Shown: piece after piece, positions 1 through 7,513 of the stretch | How positions within the stretch are numbered: the stretch's first letter is position 1 | How the letters are laid out: every line of letters starts with the position of its first letter | Assembly: GCA_963699225.1 (NCBI GenBank) | Contig: OY969423.1 | Location: forward strand, 1,488,001 to 1,552,000 | DNA length: 64,000 bases | Direction of reading: 5' to 3' | Source of the DNA: VRUE01 sp963699225 | Lineage (GTDB): Bacteria; Actinomycetota; Thermoleophilia; Solirubrobacterales; 70-9 | Notes under the pieces: model-generated | Told to the model about the DNA's origin: nothing | The model's database searches: none | The model's input: the letters and a program-made list of their open reading frames with translations, nothing else | Translations under genes and position numbers: made by a program

Positions 1-493
1 CGATCACCGTGTGTCCAAGCTCAGACCCAGCACCGGTGGAGCCGCGGTAGATCTCGCCGTTCAAGATCAGGCCACCGCCGATTCCGGTGCCGATCGTCAG
101 CATCACCGCGTTTTCGGCGCCGCGCGCCGCCCCGTACAAATGCTCGGCCAGCGCCGCCACGGTGGCGTCGTTGTCGACGAAGACCGGCAGCCCGGTGCGT
201 CCGCCGATCAGGTCGCGGATCGGCAGGTTCTCCAGCGGCAGGTTGACCGCGGAGACCGCAATCCCCTTGTCGTGGTTGATCGTCGCCGGAATGCCAAGGC
301 CGACCGCCGAGGTGCCAGGGCATTTCCCCCGTGCCTCCTCGATCTCGCGCACCAGCAGCTCGACCAGCTCGTCCTCGGTCTGGCCGGTCGAGGCCTCGCG
401 GCTCTCCCAGAGCACCTTCGAATCGGGATCGAGGACGCCGAGCAGCATCTTCGTGCCACCCAGGTCAACGCCGATGATTTCCCCTGCACTCAT
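1..493 (-). CDS. ROK-family sugar kinase (glucokinase-like), C-terminus cut by window edge
   Basis: Reading down from an ATG at 493 gives 164 uninterrupted residues that run off the window. The N-terminus has the ATP phosphate-binding motif GVDLGGTK (about residues 8-15), then a DNDA segment holding the catalytic Asp, then GTGIGGGL. This order is diagnostic of ROK kinases, which phosphorylate glucose or related hexoses in the cytoplasm. The ROK zinc motif (CxCGxxGC) would lie in the missing part, so substrate class cannot be refined. There is no N-terminal helix-turn-helix, so it is a kinase rather than a ROK repressor. The gene is divergent from the LCP gene, with 65 bp between starts. Identification is seen in sequence; glucose as substrate is inferred from family frequency. 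Confidence 0.9.
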   Translation of the reverse strand, partial: MSAGEIIGVDLGGTKMLLGVLDPDSKVLWESREASTGQTEDELVELLVREIEEARGKCPGTSAVGLGIPATINHDKGIAVSAVNLPLENLPIRDLIGGRTGLPVFVDNDATVAALAEHLYGAARGAENAVMLTIGTGIGGGLILNGEIYRGSTGAGSELGHTVI

Positions 494-558
494 ACGAGCT
501 TCAAAGCAGGGTAGAGGCGGGCGACCGCGGGCATCGGCATGATTCCCGGCAGTCTTTC

Positions 559-1791
559 ATGGCCGACAATGGCGAGCAGCAGCCCTCCGGGCCGCCCGAG
601 TACAAGGTCTACCGGTCCCGGAAGGGCCGCTTGTCCGGGTTGCGGTCCCCAGATCTCTCAGGACTCAGGGAGCGGACGCCGCGCGCGCCGAAGTGGTGGC
701 GCCGCGACAAGGAGCCGAAGCCCGAGCGCACCGGGCCGCCCCGGCGCTGGACCGCCAAGCGGGTGCTCAAGTGGGTCGGGATCGCGGCGCTGGGCTGGAT
801 CCTGCTCAGCTTCCTCGCCTTCGCCGTCTCCGCCCAGCTGCAGTCCTTCAAGCTCTCCGGCGAAGCCAAGGACGCCCTGCACGGCAACCCCTTGCTGCTG
901 CCCAGTGCCCAGACGATCCTCGTGCTCGGCACCGACGCGCGGCCGCCCGACACCAAGGGAACCGGCGCGCCCTCGCAGAAGTGCTTCGAACAGCAGGCCC
1001 ACGGCGACGCGCCGCACGACGGCTGCGAAGACGGTCAGTTCCGCGCCGACACCCTGATGCTGATCCGTGCCGGCGGCGGCGCCTTCCGCAAACTCTCGAT
1101 CCCGCGCGACAGTTACGCCGAAATCCCCCGCCACGAAACGACCAAAATCAATGCCGCCTTCGCTTTCGGCGGCGCCGCGCTGCAGATCAAGACGATCGAA
1201 AACTTCCTCAACATCCAAATCGACCACGTCGCGATCGTCGACTTCACCGGCTTCGAAGATCTGATCGACGCCGTCGGCGGGGTCGAAGTCGATGTCCCGC
1301 ACAAGCTCTGCGCCGACATCTCCGGTGGCGCCGGCGGCGGCCAGGGCGGCGTCACCCTGCGCCTGCACAAAGGCGAGAACACGCTCGACGGCGAAAAGGC
1401 CCTCGCCTACTCGCGGGTGCGCGAGCCGAGCGAATGCCCCGGCCCGGGCAAGAGCGCCTACTCGCTCGGCTACAACGACTTCCAGCGCGCCCAGGCTCAG
1501 CAGCGGGTGATCAATGGGATCAAGAGCCGGCTCACCGACCCGCTGCGCCTCCCTTACAACTTCATCCACGGCCCGATCATCGGCTGGGAGGCGCCGAAAG
1601 CCTTCGTCAGCGACATGGGCTTCCTGACCATGCCACAGCTGATCCTCTCTGCCGCGATCGGCGGCAGTGCCCCCACCGATGTGCTCTGCGCCGGCGCCCA
1701 CTCGGGCTGCGATCCGAACGGCCCCGGTGGCGCCGTCGTCGTGCCGGAGTCGACCCGGCGCCATGCGGTCGACCGCCTGCTCAACGGCTAA
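559..1791 (+). CDS. LytR-CpsA-Psr (LCP) family cell-wall glycopolymer ligase
   Basis: 410 residues: a basic cytoplasmic N-terminus, one membrane segment at about residues 73-91, then an extracellular LCP domain. Family landmarks are LGTDAR (residues 123-128), the FRADTLMLIR strand (161-170), IPRDSY (181-186), KINAAF (196-201) and the YSRVRE segment in the C-terminal half. The conserved Asp and Arg residues that hold Mg and the polyprenyl pyrophosphate are present. LCP enzymes transfer undecaprenyl-linked glycopolymers onto peptidoglycan. Two Cys about 14 residues apart in an insert after LGTDAR could form an extracytoplasmic disulfide. The gene stands alone between the kinase and the convergent FmdB gene. 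The polymer transferred is unknown. Confidence 0.92.
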   Translation: MADNGEQQPSGPPEYKVYRSRKGRLSGLRSPDLSGLRERTPRAPKWWRRDKEPKPERTGPPRRWTAKRVLKWVGIAALGWILLSFLAFAVSAQLQSFKLSGEAKDALHGNPLLLPSAQTILVLGTDARPPDTKGTGAPSQKCFEQQAHGDAPHDGCEDGQFRADTLMLIRAGGGAFRKLSIPRDSYAEIPRHETTKINAAFAFGGAALQIKTIENFLNIQIDHVAIVDFTGFEDLIDAVGGVEVDVPHKLCADISGGAGGGQGGVTLRLHKGENTLDGEKALAYSRVREPSECPGPGKSAYSLGYNDFQRAQAQQRVINGIKSRLTDPLRLPYNFIHGPIIGWEAPKAFVSDMGFLTMPQLILSAAIGGSAPTDVLCAGAHSGCDPNGPGGAVVVPESTRRHAVDRLLNG

Positions 1792-1810
1792 CTCGTCGCC
1801 GACTGGTCAA

Positions 1811-1833
1811 TTGCCCCCCCGAATGGGGGGCAA
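1811..1833. terminator. Hairpin between convergent LCP and FmdB genes
   Basis: A 9-bp G/C-rich stem (TTGCCCCCC / GGGGGGCAA) with a 5-nt loop lies 20 bp after the LCP stop and 6 bp from the FmdB stop. It has no U tract on either strand, so it is a bidirectional intrinsic-type hairpin of the GC-rich kind common in actinobacteria. Confidence 0.6.
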
Positions 1834-1838
1834 AGCGT

Positions 1839-2159
1839 TCAGTCGCTGGTGGTCGAGGCCTTCGGCTTGGAATCGCCGGAGGATTTCGAGTCGCTCGACT
1901 TGGACTCGCCGGAGCCCTCGGTCGACCCCTTCGACTCGCCGGAGCTCTCGGAGGAACCACCGTTGGCCGCAGCGCCCTTCTTCTTCTTGCCGTAGTCGGT
2001 GTTGTAGAAGCCGGAGCCCTTGAAGTGGACGGCGACGGGGTGCAGGACGCGCACCGCGGGGGCGCCGCACTCCTGGCACTCGGTCAGCGCCTCATCGCTC
2101 ATCTTCTGGATTACGTCGAAGACGTGTCCGTTCTCGCATTTGTACTCGTAGATAGGCAC
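1839..2159 (-). CDS. FmdB-family zinc ribbon protein
   Basis: 106 residues from a GTG at 2159, chosen because PIYEYKC is the invariant beginning of FmdB-type proteins; longer in-frame extensions would run into glyQS. The zinc ribbon is C(7)x2-like near residue 7 (YEYKCENGH) with a second pair CQEC about 20 residues on, followed by the typical HPVAVHFKGSGFYNTDYG stretch. The last 45 residues are Ser/Gly/Lys/Asp-rich low-complexity sequence. Family members are small putative regulators (FmdB was named from formamidase operons); no biochemical role is established. It is divergent from glyQS, with 37 bp between the start codons, so both promoters must sit in very little space. Confidence 0.88.
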   Translation of the reverse strand: MPIYEYKCENGHVFDVIQKMSDEALTECQECGAPAVRVLHPVAVHFKGSGFYNTDYGKKKKGAAANGGSSESSGESKGSTEGSGESKSSDSKSSGDSKPKASTTSD

Positions 2160-2196
2160 GGGCTGCGGGATTATCGCAGCCGGTACGGTTCTGGCC

Positions 2197-3588
2197 ATGT
2201 CGACCGCCGAGCAGGGAGCGCCGCAGACCGACGTCTCGATGGAGGAGATCGTCGCCCTATGCAAGCGCCGCGGCTTCGTCTTCCCCTCCTCGGAGATCTA
2301 CGGCGGGCTCGGCTCGACCTATGACTACGGCCACTACGGCGTGCTGCTGAAGAACAACGTCAAGGCCGAGTGGTGGCGGGCAATGCTGCAAGAACGCGAC
2401 GACATCGTTGCCCTCGACTCGGCGATCCTCCAGCACCCGCGGGTCTGGGAGGCCTCGGGCCACCTGGAGGGCTTCACCGACCCGCTGGTCCAGTGCCTCG
2501 GCAAGTGCAAGAGGCGCTGGCGCGAGGATCACCTGCGCGAGGCGGTCGAAGCCGAAGGCGGCGACCCCAACGCCGAGCTGCGCTGCCCCGAGTGCGGCGG
2601 CGAGCTCTCCGAGCCGCGCCAGTTCAACCTGATGTTCGAGACCCACGTCGGCCCGGTCGCCGGCGAGGGCTCGGAGGTCTACCTGCGCCCCGAGACCGCG
2701 CAGGGCATCTTCATCAACTTCAAGAACGTGCTCAGCTTCGCCCGCAAGAAGCCGCCCTTCGGCATCGCCCAGATCGGCAAGTCCTTCCGCAACGAGATCA
2801 CCCCGGGCAACTTCATCTTCCGCACCCGCGAGTTCGAGCAGATGGAGATGGAGTTCTTCGTGCCGCCGGTCGAAGCCGAGCGCTGGTACCGCGAGTGGAT
2901 CGAGCTGCGCGAGCGCTGGTACACCGACCTCGGCATCCGCCCCGACTTCCTCCGCCTTCGCCCCCACGACGCCGACGAGCTCTCCCATTACTCATCGGGC
3001 ACCAGCGACGTCGAGTACCTCTTCCCGATCGGCTGGTCGGAGCTGGAGGGGATCGCCAACCGCGGCGACTTCGACCTCACCCAGCACGCCAAGTTCAGCG
3101 GCGAGAAGCTCGAGTACTTCGACCAGCAGACCAAAGAGCGCTACGTCCCCCACGTGATCGAGCCCGCCGCCGGCGCCGACCGCGCCACCCTCGCCTTCCT
3201 CGTCGACGCCTACGAGGTAGAGGAGGTCGAGGGCCGCCAGCGCACCGTGCTGCGCCTCCACCCCCGCCTCGCCCCCAACAAGGCGGCCGTCCTGCCGCTG
3301 GTCTCCAAGGACGGCCTGCCCGAGAAGGCCCGGCCGATCTTCGAAGAGCTGCGCACCCGCATGCCGACCGAGTTCGATGAGGGTGGCTCAATAGGCAAGC
3401 GCTACCGCCGCCAGGACGAGATCGGCACCCCCTGGGGCATCACCGTCGACCACCAGACGATGGAAGACGACACCGTCACCCTCCGCGACCGCGACTCACT
3501 CGAGCAGACGCGAGTCCCGATCGCCGGCCTCGCCGACGACCTGGCCGCCCGCCTCACCCAGCCTTGGCGCAGCCCGAAGCTCGGTTAA
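2197..3588 (+). CDS. glyQS: Glycine--tRNA ligase, single-chain class II type
   Basis: 463 residues, the usual length of the alpha2 bacterial/eukaryotic-type enzyme (not the alpha2beta2 GlyQ/GlyS). It charges tRNA-Gly with glycine. The N-terminus has the motif 1 region FVFPSSEIYGG with TYDYGHYGV. Zinc-ligand candidates lie in CLGKC and CPEC. Motif 2 is FRNEITP, preceded by RPETAQGIFINF. Motif 3 and the C-terminal anticodon-binding domain follow (APNKAAVLPLV, DEIGTPWGITVDHQT). The ATG at 2197 follows a possible TACGGT -10 box by only about 8 nt and no Shine-Dalgarno is visible, so the message may be leaderless (inference). The stop overlaps the convergent VOC gene by 4 bp. Confidence 0.95.
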   Translation: MSTAEQGAPQTDVSMEEIVALCKRRGFVFPSSEIYGGLGSTYDYGHYGVLLKNNVKAEWWRAMLQERDDIVALDSAILQHPRVWEASGHLEGFTDPLVQCLGKCKRRWREDHLREAVEAEGGDPNAELRCPECGGELSEPRQFNLMFETHVGPVAGEGSEVYLRPETAQGIFINFKNVLSFARKKPPFGIAQIGKSFRNEITPGNFIFRTREFEQMEMEFFVPPVEAERWYREWIELRERWYTDLGIRPDFLRLRPHDADELSHYSSGTSDVEYLFPIGWSELEGIANRGDFDLTQHAKFSGEKLEYFDQQTKERYVPHVIEPAAGADRATLAFLVDAYEVEEVEGRQRTVLRLHPRLAPNKAAVLPLVSKDGLPEKARPIFEELRTRMPTEFDEGGSIGKRYRRQDEIGTPWGITVDHQTMEDDTVTLRDRDSLEQTRVPIAGLADDLAARLTQPWRSPKLG

Positions 3589-3956
3589 GCGCCACCCTCA
3601 ATCAAACCGATCACGTTGCCCTCGGGGTCTTTGAACTGGCCGAGGACCATGCGGCCCATGATCGTCTCGGGACCCATCACGCGGGTGCCGCCGAGGGACT
3701 CGGCCTTGGTCAGAGCCTCCTCGACGCTGGGGACTTCGACGTAGAAGGTGACGTGGCCCTCGTAGCCGTCGGGGCCCTGGCCGATGCCGCCGCCTAGACC
3801 GATGCCTTCGGCGTTGCTGTTGGCCTCGCGGTCGACCAGGCCATATTTCATCTCGTTGTCGGCGTTGACGTTCCAATCGAATAGGTCGGCGTAGTAGCTC
3901 TGCAGCTTCTCGCCGTCCTTGCCGACTACCTCGAAGTGGACTACTGGCTGTCCCAT
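3585..3956 (-). CDS. VOC (glyoxalase/bleomycin resistance) superfamily protein
   Basis: 123 residues from the ATG at 3956, selected over a longer frame because AGGAGGAGAAG lies just upstream. The fold shows as beta-alpha-beta-beta-beta modules: VVHFEVVGKDGEKLQSYYADLFDW at the N-terminus, a Gly-rich loop, then GHVTFYVEVPSVEEALTKAE and the family end FKDPEGNVIGLIE. Metal-ligand positions typical of VOC enzymes appear as His near residue 6 and Glu in the final strand. Members include glyoxalases, dioxygenases and resistance proteins; nothing here points to a substrate. The gene lies 22 bp downstream of the winged-helix gene on the same strand reading direction and could be co-transcribed with it. 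Confidence 0.85.
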   Translation of the reverse strand: MGQPVVHFEVVGKDGEKLQSYYADLFDWNVNADNEMKYGLVDREANSNAEGIGLGGGIGQGPDGYEGHVTFYVEVPSVEEALTKAESLGGTRVMGPETIMGRMVLGQFKDPEGNVIGLIEGGA

Positions 3957-3978
3957 GATCTTCTCCTCCTGGTTGTGC

Positions 3979-5013
3979 CTAAGCGCTTGCCATGAACCGT
4001 TCCACATCCGCGGCATCGGCAGCGAGCGCAGCCGTCGCCGCCTTCGACACCTTCCCCAGCGGCTCGACGGTGACCTTGCCGCGACTGAGCTTCCAGGTGC
4101 CGACCGCCCTGCCCTTGACCATCGCGAAGGGCCGGAAGATGCCGTTCATCGTCACCAGGTGGGTGTGGGGGCCGAGGATCAGCTCGCGCGAAGTCCAGCC
4201 GAGCAGCAGCGGGTCGAAGGCACCGAGCAGGCGCGGTCCCGGAACCTCGGCAACGGGCGGGTGCTTGGCGAGGTGGACGAGACCATCGTCGCGCTCGACC
4301 AACTCTGAGGCGATCGCGGCAAGGCCGGCGCGAGCGTCGCGCAGCGGTAGGCCGGCCCAGCGCGCCAGGTCGCGGTCGTCCGCCGGCGCGTGGCCGACCA
4401 GGTAACGGCGGGCTAGCTCAGCTACCGCGACGTCGCGGTCAACTGGGCTCGCCCGATCGAGCCAGTCAGCGACGAGAACGTAGGCGTGGTCCTTGCCCAC
4501 CATCGGTCCGCGCACCACCACGCCCCGCGCTGCGGCGAGAAAGAGCAGGTGGATCAGCGCCTGTCCCGCGGTGGGCACGCCGGCCGAGTCGAGGCGCTCG
4601 CGCAGCTGGTGCCGGGTCAGCGGCCCCTCCGTGGCCAGACTCCGCTCGATCGTCTTTACCGCCTTCTCGCCCTGCTGCGTGGTTACCCCCTCCTGGCGCA
4701 GGCGGCGGCTGCATGAGGTCAGCAGCGGCGGAGTCGTCAGCATCTGCAGCCACGGGTAGTCCTCGCTGCGAACGAGGTGGAGAGTGCCGCGGTTGAGCCA
4801 GGTGATCAGCAGTGAGCGCTCCTCACTCAGCGCCCGGTTGACGTCAGCCGCACTCAGCCCCTCGCTGCGAGCCCTGACCGCCAGCCGGGCGCCGCGCGGG
4901 TCCTGACCCTGAACGGCAAGGAGCCGACCGGCCACGTCCACGGCCTCCCGCTCAGGCGGGCCGGCAAGGCCCTGTGAGGTGAACCGTTCGGCAAAGATCG
5001 AGGCGGTTGGCAC
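3979..5013 (-). CDS. Winged-helix DNA-binding domain protein (AlkZ/YcaQ-like, PF06224 type)
   Basis: About 344 residues from a GTG at 5013; a TTG at 5085 is possible but adds an unconserved Arg/Trp-rich lead. The N-terminus has LLAVQGQDPRGARLAVRAR, the (Q)xQ-type motif of the HTH_42 family, then TWLNRGTLHLVRSEDYPWL, several winged-helix modules, and the C-terminal ILGPHTHLVTMNGIFRPFAMVKGRAVGTW signature. Characterised members (AlkZ, YcaQ) are DNA glycosylases that unhook interstrand crosslinks. The family also has members with no known activity, and in actinobacteria it is usually annotated only as winged helix. Family assignment is firm; glycosylase activity is uncertain. Confidence 0.85.
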   Translation of the reverse strand: MPTASIFAERFTSQGLAGPPEREAVDVAGRLLAVQGQDPRGARLAVRARSEGLSAADVNRALSEERSLLITWLNRGTLHLVRSEDYPWLQMLTTPPLLTSCSRRLRQEGVTTQQGEKAVKTIERSLATEGPLTRHQLRERLDSAGVPTAGQALIHLLFLAAARGVVVRGPMVGKDHAYVLVADWLDRASPVDRDVAVAELARRYLVGHAPADDRDLARWAGLPLRDARAGLAAIASELVERDDGLVHLAKHPPVAEVPGPRLLGAFDPLLLGWTSRELILGPHTHLVTMNGIFRPFAMVKGRAVGTWKLSRGKVTVEPLGKVSKAATAALAADAADVERFMASA

Positions 5014-5113
5014 TGCCGAATGATCGCTCCCGCGTGGCCACGATGCAGCCCGACCTGGGAGCCAGCGTCCGCTGGTGAAAGGCAACCTTCCCCGGGAGCC
5101 CTCGCCGTACGCC

Positions 5114-5143
5114 GCGAGCGCCAGGCGGCCGCCTGGCGCTCGC
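5114..5143. terminator. Perfect 30-bp palindrome downstream of secreted-protein gene
   Basis: Fifteen-base arms (GCGAGCGCCAGGCGG and its complement) meet with no spacer. It lies 21 bp beyond the stop of the secreted-protein gene at 5164 and upstream of the winged-helix gene. A transcriptional terminator is the simplest reading; there is no U tract. Confidence 0.5.
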
Positions 5144-5163
5144 CAGCCTACGAGGCGGTCAGG

Positions 5164-5967
5164 CTACATCGCCCCCCAGGGAATTTCAGCTTCACCTTCT
5201 CCTTGAATGAAGGCTTCGTTGGTGCCAAATTTTAGTTTGGCGCCAAGTAATGCTTGCAGTGCTTTACCAGCTGCGCTGAACGTATCAACGCTCGAAACTG
5301 GCTTTGCCGTATCTGCGACCGGAACTTTTTCTACAGCCGAGCCCGTAATCGTCACTATTTCTGGCAGTGTGCATGTGCCGCCAAATTTAATAGTCGTATA
5401 GGCGGCTGTTAACGCTTCAGCCGCTTCAGCCGTAGCTTTGCTTGTTACTTTCGGCACCAGAATCCCGTAGGTGACACCTTCGTGTTTCTTGAGCAGGCCT
5501 AACCCCGCCGCTTCAACCGTTTCTGTCCCACCATTTAGTGCTTTTGTACACGTAGCTAGTTCTTTGCCTGTTAATTCACCGGCAGCATTGATTTCTTGTA
5601 CTTTGCATTTTTTCGCGACGGCAGTGCCACTGACGGCGCCGCCTTTGCCCATGGTGGCGGTTTTAAAGTTTTCATATTCGTTGCTAGCGCTTGTGCTTGT
5701 TAGTTCCCCTTCGGCGCACACAATCTCGACGCTTTTGCTAGGAATTAAGAACTTGGATGATCCAATCTGTTTCCCTTTAACTGTCACGGTGGTTAAGCCG
5801 GTCGGGAATTCAGTTCCAGAGTTTATTAACCACTTCCCGGCTTCTCCCGAGTAGAATTCATCCCCTAGGGTTAAGCTAGCCGCCGAGGCGGCAGCAGCCA
5901 TGAACGCCATCAGCGCAAGGGCAGCTACCAAAGCCAGTCCAAGAGTTTTCAATCCGTGCTTGGGCAT
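5164..5967 (-). CDS. Secreted protein of unknown function, markedly low GC
   Basis: 267 residues from the ATG at 5967, which follows GGAGAGAAGC at good spacing; an ATG 12 bp further up lies inside that ribosome site. A clear Sec signal peptide comes first (LGLALVAALALMAFMAAAASA). The mature part is rich in Gly, Thr, Ala and Lys with four Cys (IVCAEG, KKCKV, ATCTK, GTCTL), consistent with two disulfides in an extracellular beta-rich fold. I do not recognise a named domain. Base composition is far below the flanks, with many A/T third positions, unlike every neighbour. This could mean recent transfer or special codon selection for an abundant exported protein. The 195 bp upstream to the FKBP gene hold no other gene. 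Confidence 0.8.
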   Translation of the reverse strand: MPKHGLKTLGLALVAALALMAFMAAAASAASLTLGDEFYSGEAGKWLINSGTEFPTGLTTVTVKGKQIGSSKFLIPSKSVEIVCAEGELTSTSASNEYENFKTATMGKGGAVSGTAVAKKCKVQEINAAGELTGKELATCTKALNGGTETVEAAGLGLLKKHEGVTYGILVPKVTSKATAEAAEALTAAYTTIKFGGTCTLPEIVTITGSAVEKVPVADTAKPVSSVDTFSAAGKALQALLGAKLKFGTNEAFIQGEGEAEIPWGAM

Positions 5968-6161
5968 GCTTCTCTCCATCTGTCGAATGACCGTTTCGAA
6001 CGGAGTTTTTAGTACGCCTCCGTTTCACCGGCAGACTCTCACCTTCAGCGCGATTGATCAAGAAAAACTTAGGATGTTGTCTATCTGCCGAAAACGGTAG
6101 GCACACAGGAGATCACCCAGCCGCCCACACGGGCGAGGAGCAACTATTTAGCGGAGTAGGC

Positions 6162-6707
6162 CTATTTAACGGCGAGTAGGTCGATCACGAAGATCAGCGT
6201 TTCGTTCGGCCCGATCACCGGCGGTGAGCCTTGTGGGCCGTAAGCGAGGTTCGGCGGGATGATCAGCTCACGCCGACCGCCAACCTTCATGCCTGGAATG
6301 CCCTGTTCCCAGCCCGGAATCACTCCACTGGCACCCAGGGTGATCGGGAAGGGTTCGTTGCGGCTCCAGGAAGAATCGAATTCTTCTTCGCTTTCATAAC
6401 CGACGCCGACGTACTGGACCAGCGCTTCGTCGCCAGTTTTCGCGGTCGCGCCAGTGCCCTTTTCGATTTCCTTGATTTCGAGCTGCTTCGGCGGCGGGCC
6501 ACTCGGCACAGTCACCTTGGGCTTCGTCTTCTTGCCACCGGAGCTCTGCTTTTCAGCGCCCCCAGCGGATTCAGCGGGGCTCTTTTCACTCGATTCGGTG
6601 CTCGTCGCGGTCGATTCGCTGGAGCTGGTCGAGGAATCGTCGCTGCTGCCGCAGCCGGCAACGACAAGAGCGGTGCACAGCGCCAGGATGATTAGCGGGA
6701 ATTTCAT
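6162..6707 (-). CDS. FKBP-type peptidyl-prolyl isomerase, lipoprotein
   Basis: 181 residues. A type II signal peptide ends in the lipobox VAGC with the lipidated Cys at residue 19. A Ser/Glu/Lys-rich linker of about 50 residues follows. The catalytic FKBP domain occupies roughly residues 75-181: QYVGVGYESEEEFDSSW, PFPITLGASGVIPGWEQGIPGMKVGGRRELIIPPNLAYG and TLIFVIDLLAV. The active-site aromatic and Asp positions (GxxFDSSW, VIPGWE, YG) are intact. It should speed proline isomerisation in proteins folding outside the membrane. GC is also lower than most neighbours, though less so than the preceding secreted protein. It is encoded alone; the PRC-like gene begins 48 bp away. Confidence 0.92.
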   Translation of the reverse strand: MKFPLIILALCTALVVAGCGSSDDSSTSSSESTATSTESSEKSPAESAGGAEKQSSGGKKTKPKVTVPSGPPPKQLEIKEIEKGTGATAKTGDEALVQYVGVGYESEEEFDSSWSRNEPFPITLGASGVIPGWEQGIPGMKVGGRRELIIPPNLAYGPQGSPPVIGPNETLIFVIDLLAVK

Positions 6708-6754
6708 CGAGCGAAGATCCTACGCAAGCGTGGGCGGAAAGGACGCCACGTGTC

Positions 6755-7129
6755 TCAGCGCTTGCCGGTCATCGAGTTCCAGGCGCGCCGGAAAAAGCCA
6801 GGGCGGCCACCGACGAGATCGGCCGGGTTGACCGAGAGCGCACCGGGGTTCGCATCAGGCGCGGTGAGCTTCGCCGCCTCGGCCGCATCGATCTTCAGCA
6901 CGACCCCGCGCTCATAGATCTGCCCCACCTCTGGCGCATCGACGAAGCGGTGGCCGCCGGGCCCGGTGGTGGTGTCGAAGACGATCCCGTCGAACATGTC
7001 GAGGTTGGGCGCCGAGAGCACCTGCACCACCCGGCCGAGGTTCTCGCCGTCGCTCGAGTAGACCGGCACGCCCTTGGCCACGGCCAGGTAAGAGTTGGGC
7101 TCTCCCAGATCCTCCATCGAGATCAGCAT
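6755..7129 (-). CDS. Small PRC-barrel-like protein
   Basis: 124 residues from the ATG at 7129; a TTG 12 bp upstream is an alternative with a G-rich tract before it. The central part (AKGVPVYSSDGENLGRVVQVL ... DGIVFDTTTGPGGHRFVDAPEVGQIYERGVVLKI) has the strand and Gly pattern of a PRC-barrel, the fold found in RimM and photosynthetic reaction-centre H subunits. The C-terminus is basic (FFRRAWNSMTGKR). No signal peptide or membrane segment is visible. Such stand-alone domains probably bind proteins or RNA; the role here is unknown. Confidence 0.7.
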   Translation of the reverse strand: MLISMEDLGEPNSYLAVAKGVPVYSSDGENLGRVVQVLSAPNLDMFDGIVFDTTTGPGGHRFVDAPEVGQIYERGVVLKIDAAEAAKLTAPDANPGALSVNPADLVGGRPGFFRRAWNSMTGKR

Positions 7130-7210
7130 ATCCACAGGCAATGTCGCCCCCGGTCCCCGCAGCCGGGCTATGCTCGCTGCGGTACTCAGGGTTCTACAGA
7201 GGAGGAAGCG

Positions 7211-7498
7211 ATGGCCATCGGCCTACGACTCAAGTTTGAGGGCGGTACGCAGGATCAGTACGACGCGATGCACGGCCAGATGAACGTAGACGGCGACCCG
7301 CCGGAGGGCCTGATCTTCCATTCCGCTGGGCCGATCGAGGGTGGCTGGGGCATCATCGACTTCTGGGAGTCACGCGATCACTTCGACCGCTTCCAGGGCT
7401 CGCGACTGGGGCCGGCGATCCAGGAGATGGGCGATCAAGCGTTCCAAGGGCCTCCCGACATCAAGGAGTTCCCCGTCCACCACCTGACCAAGCCGTAG
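7211..7498 (+). CDS. Small dimeric alpha-beta-barrel (ABM-like) protein
   Basis: 95 residues. The ATG at 7211 is fixed by GAGGAGGAAGC directly upstream. The sequence reads as one ferredoxin-like alpha/beta unit: GLRLKFEGGTQDQYDAMHGQM, a loop, LIFHSAGPIEGGWGIIDFWESRDHFDRFQ, then an amphipathic helix and a final strand. That layout matches small antibiotic-biosynthesis-monooxygenase or stress-responsive barrel proteins. No catalytic residues are recognisable. It ends 15 bp before the acyl-CoA ligase start and could be transcribed with it. Confidence 0.7.
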   Translation: MAIGLRLKFEGGTQDQYDAMHGQMNVDGDPPEGLIFHSAGPIEGGWGIIDFWESRDHFDRFQGSRLGPAIQEMGDQAFQGPPDIKEFPVHHLTKP

Positions 7499-7513
7499 GC
7501 ACAGCGCGCGACA

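Noticed and set aside
693..2324. 543-codon open frame overlapping the LCP gene
   Set aside because: Arg/Pro-rich off-frame translation of the LCP gene running on into glyQS; no domain.
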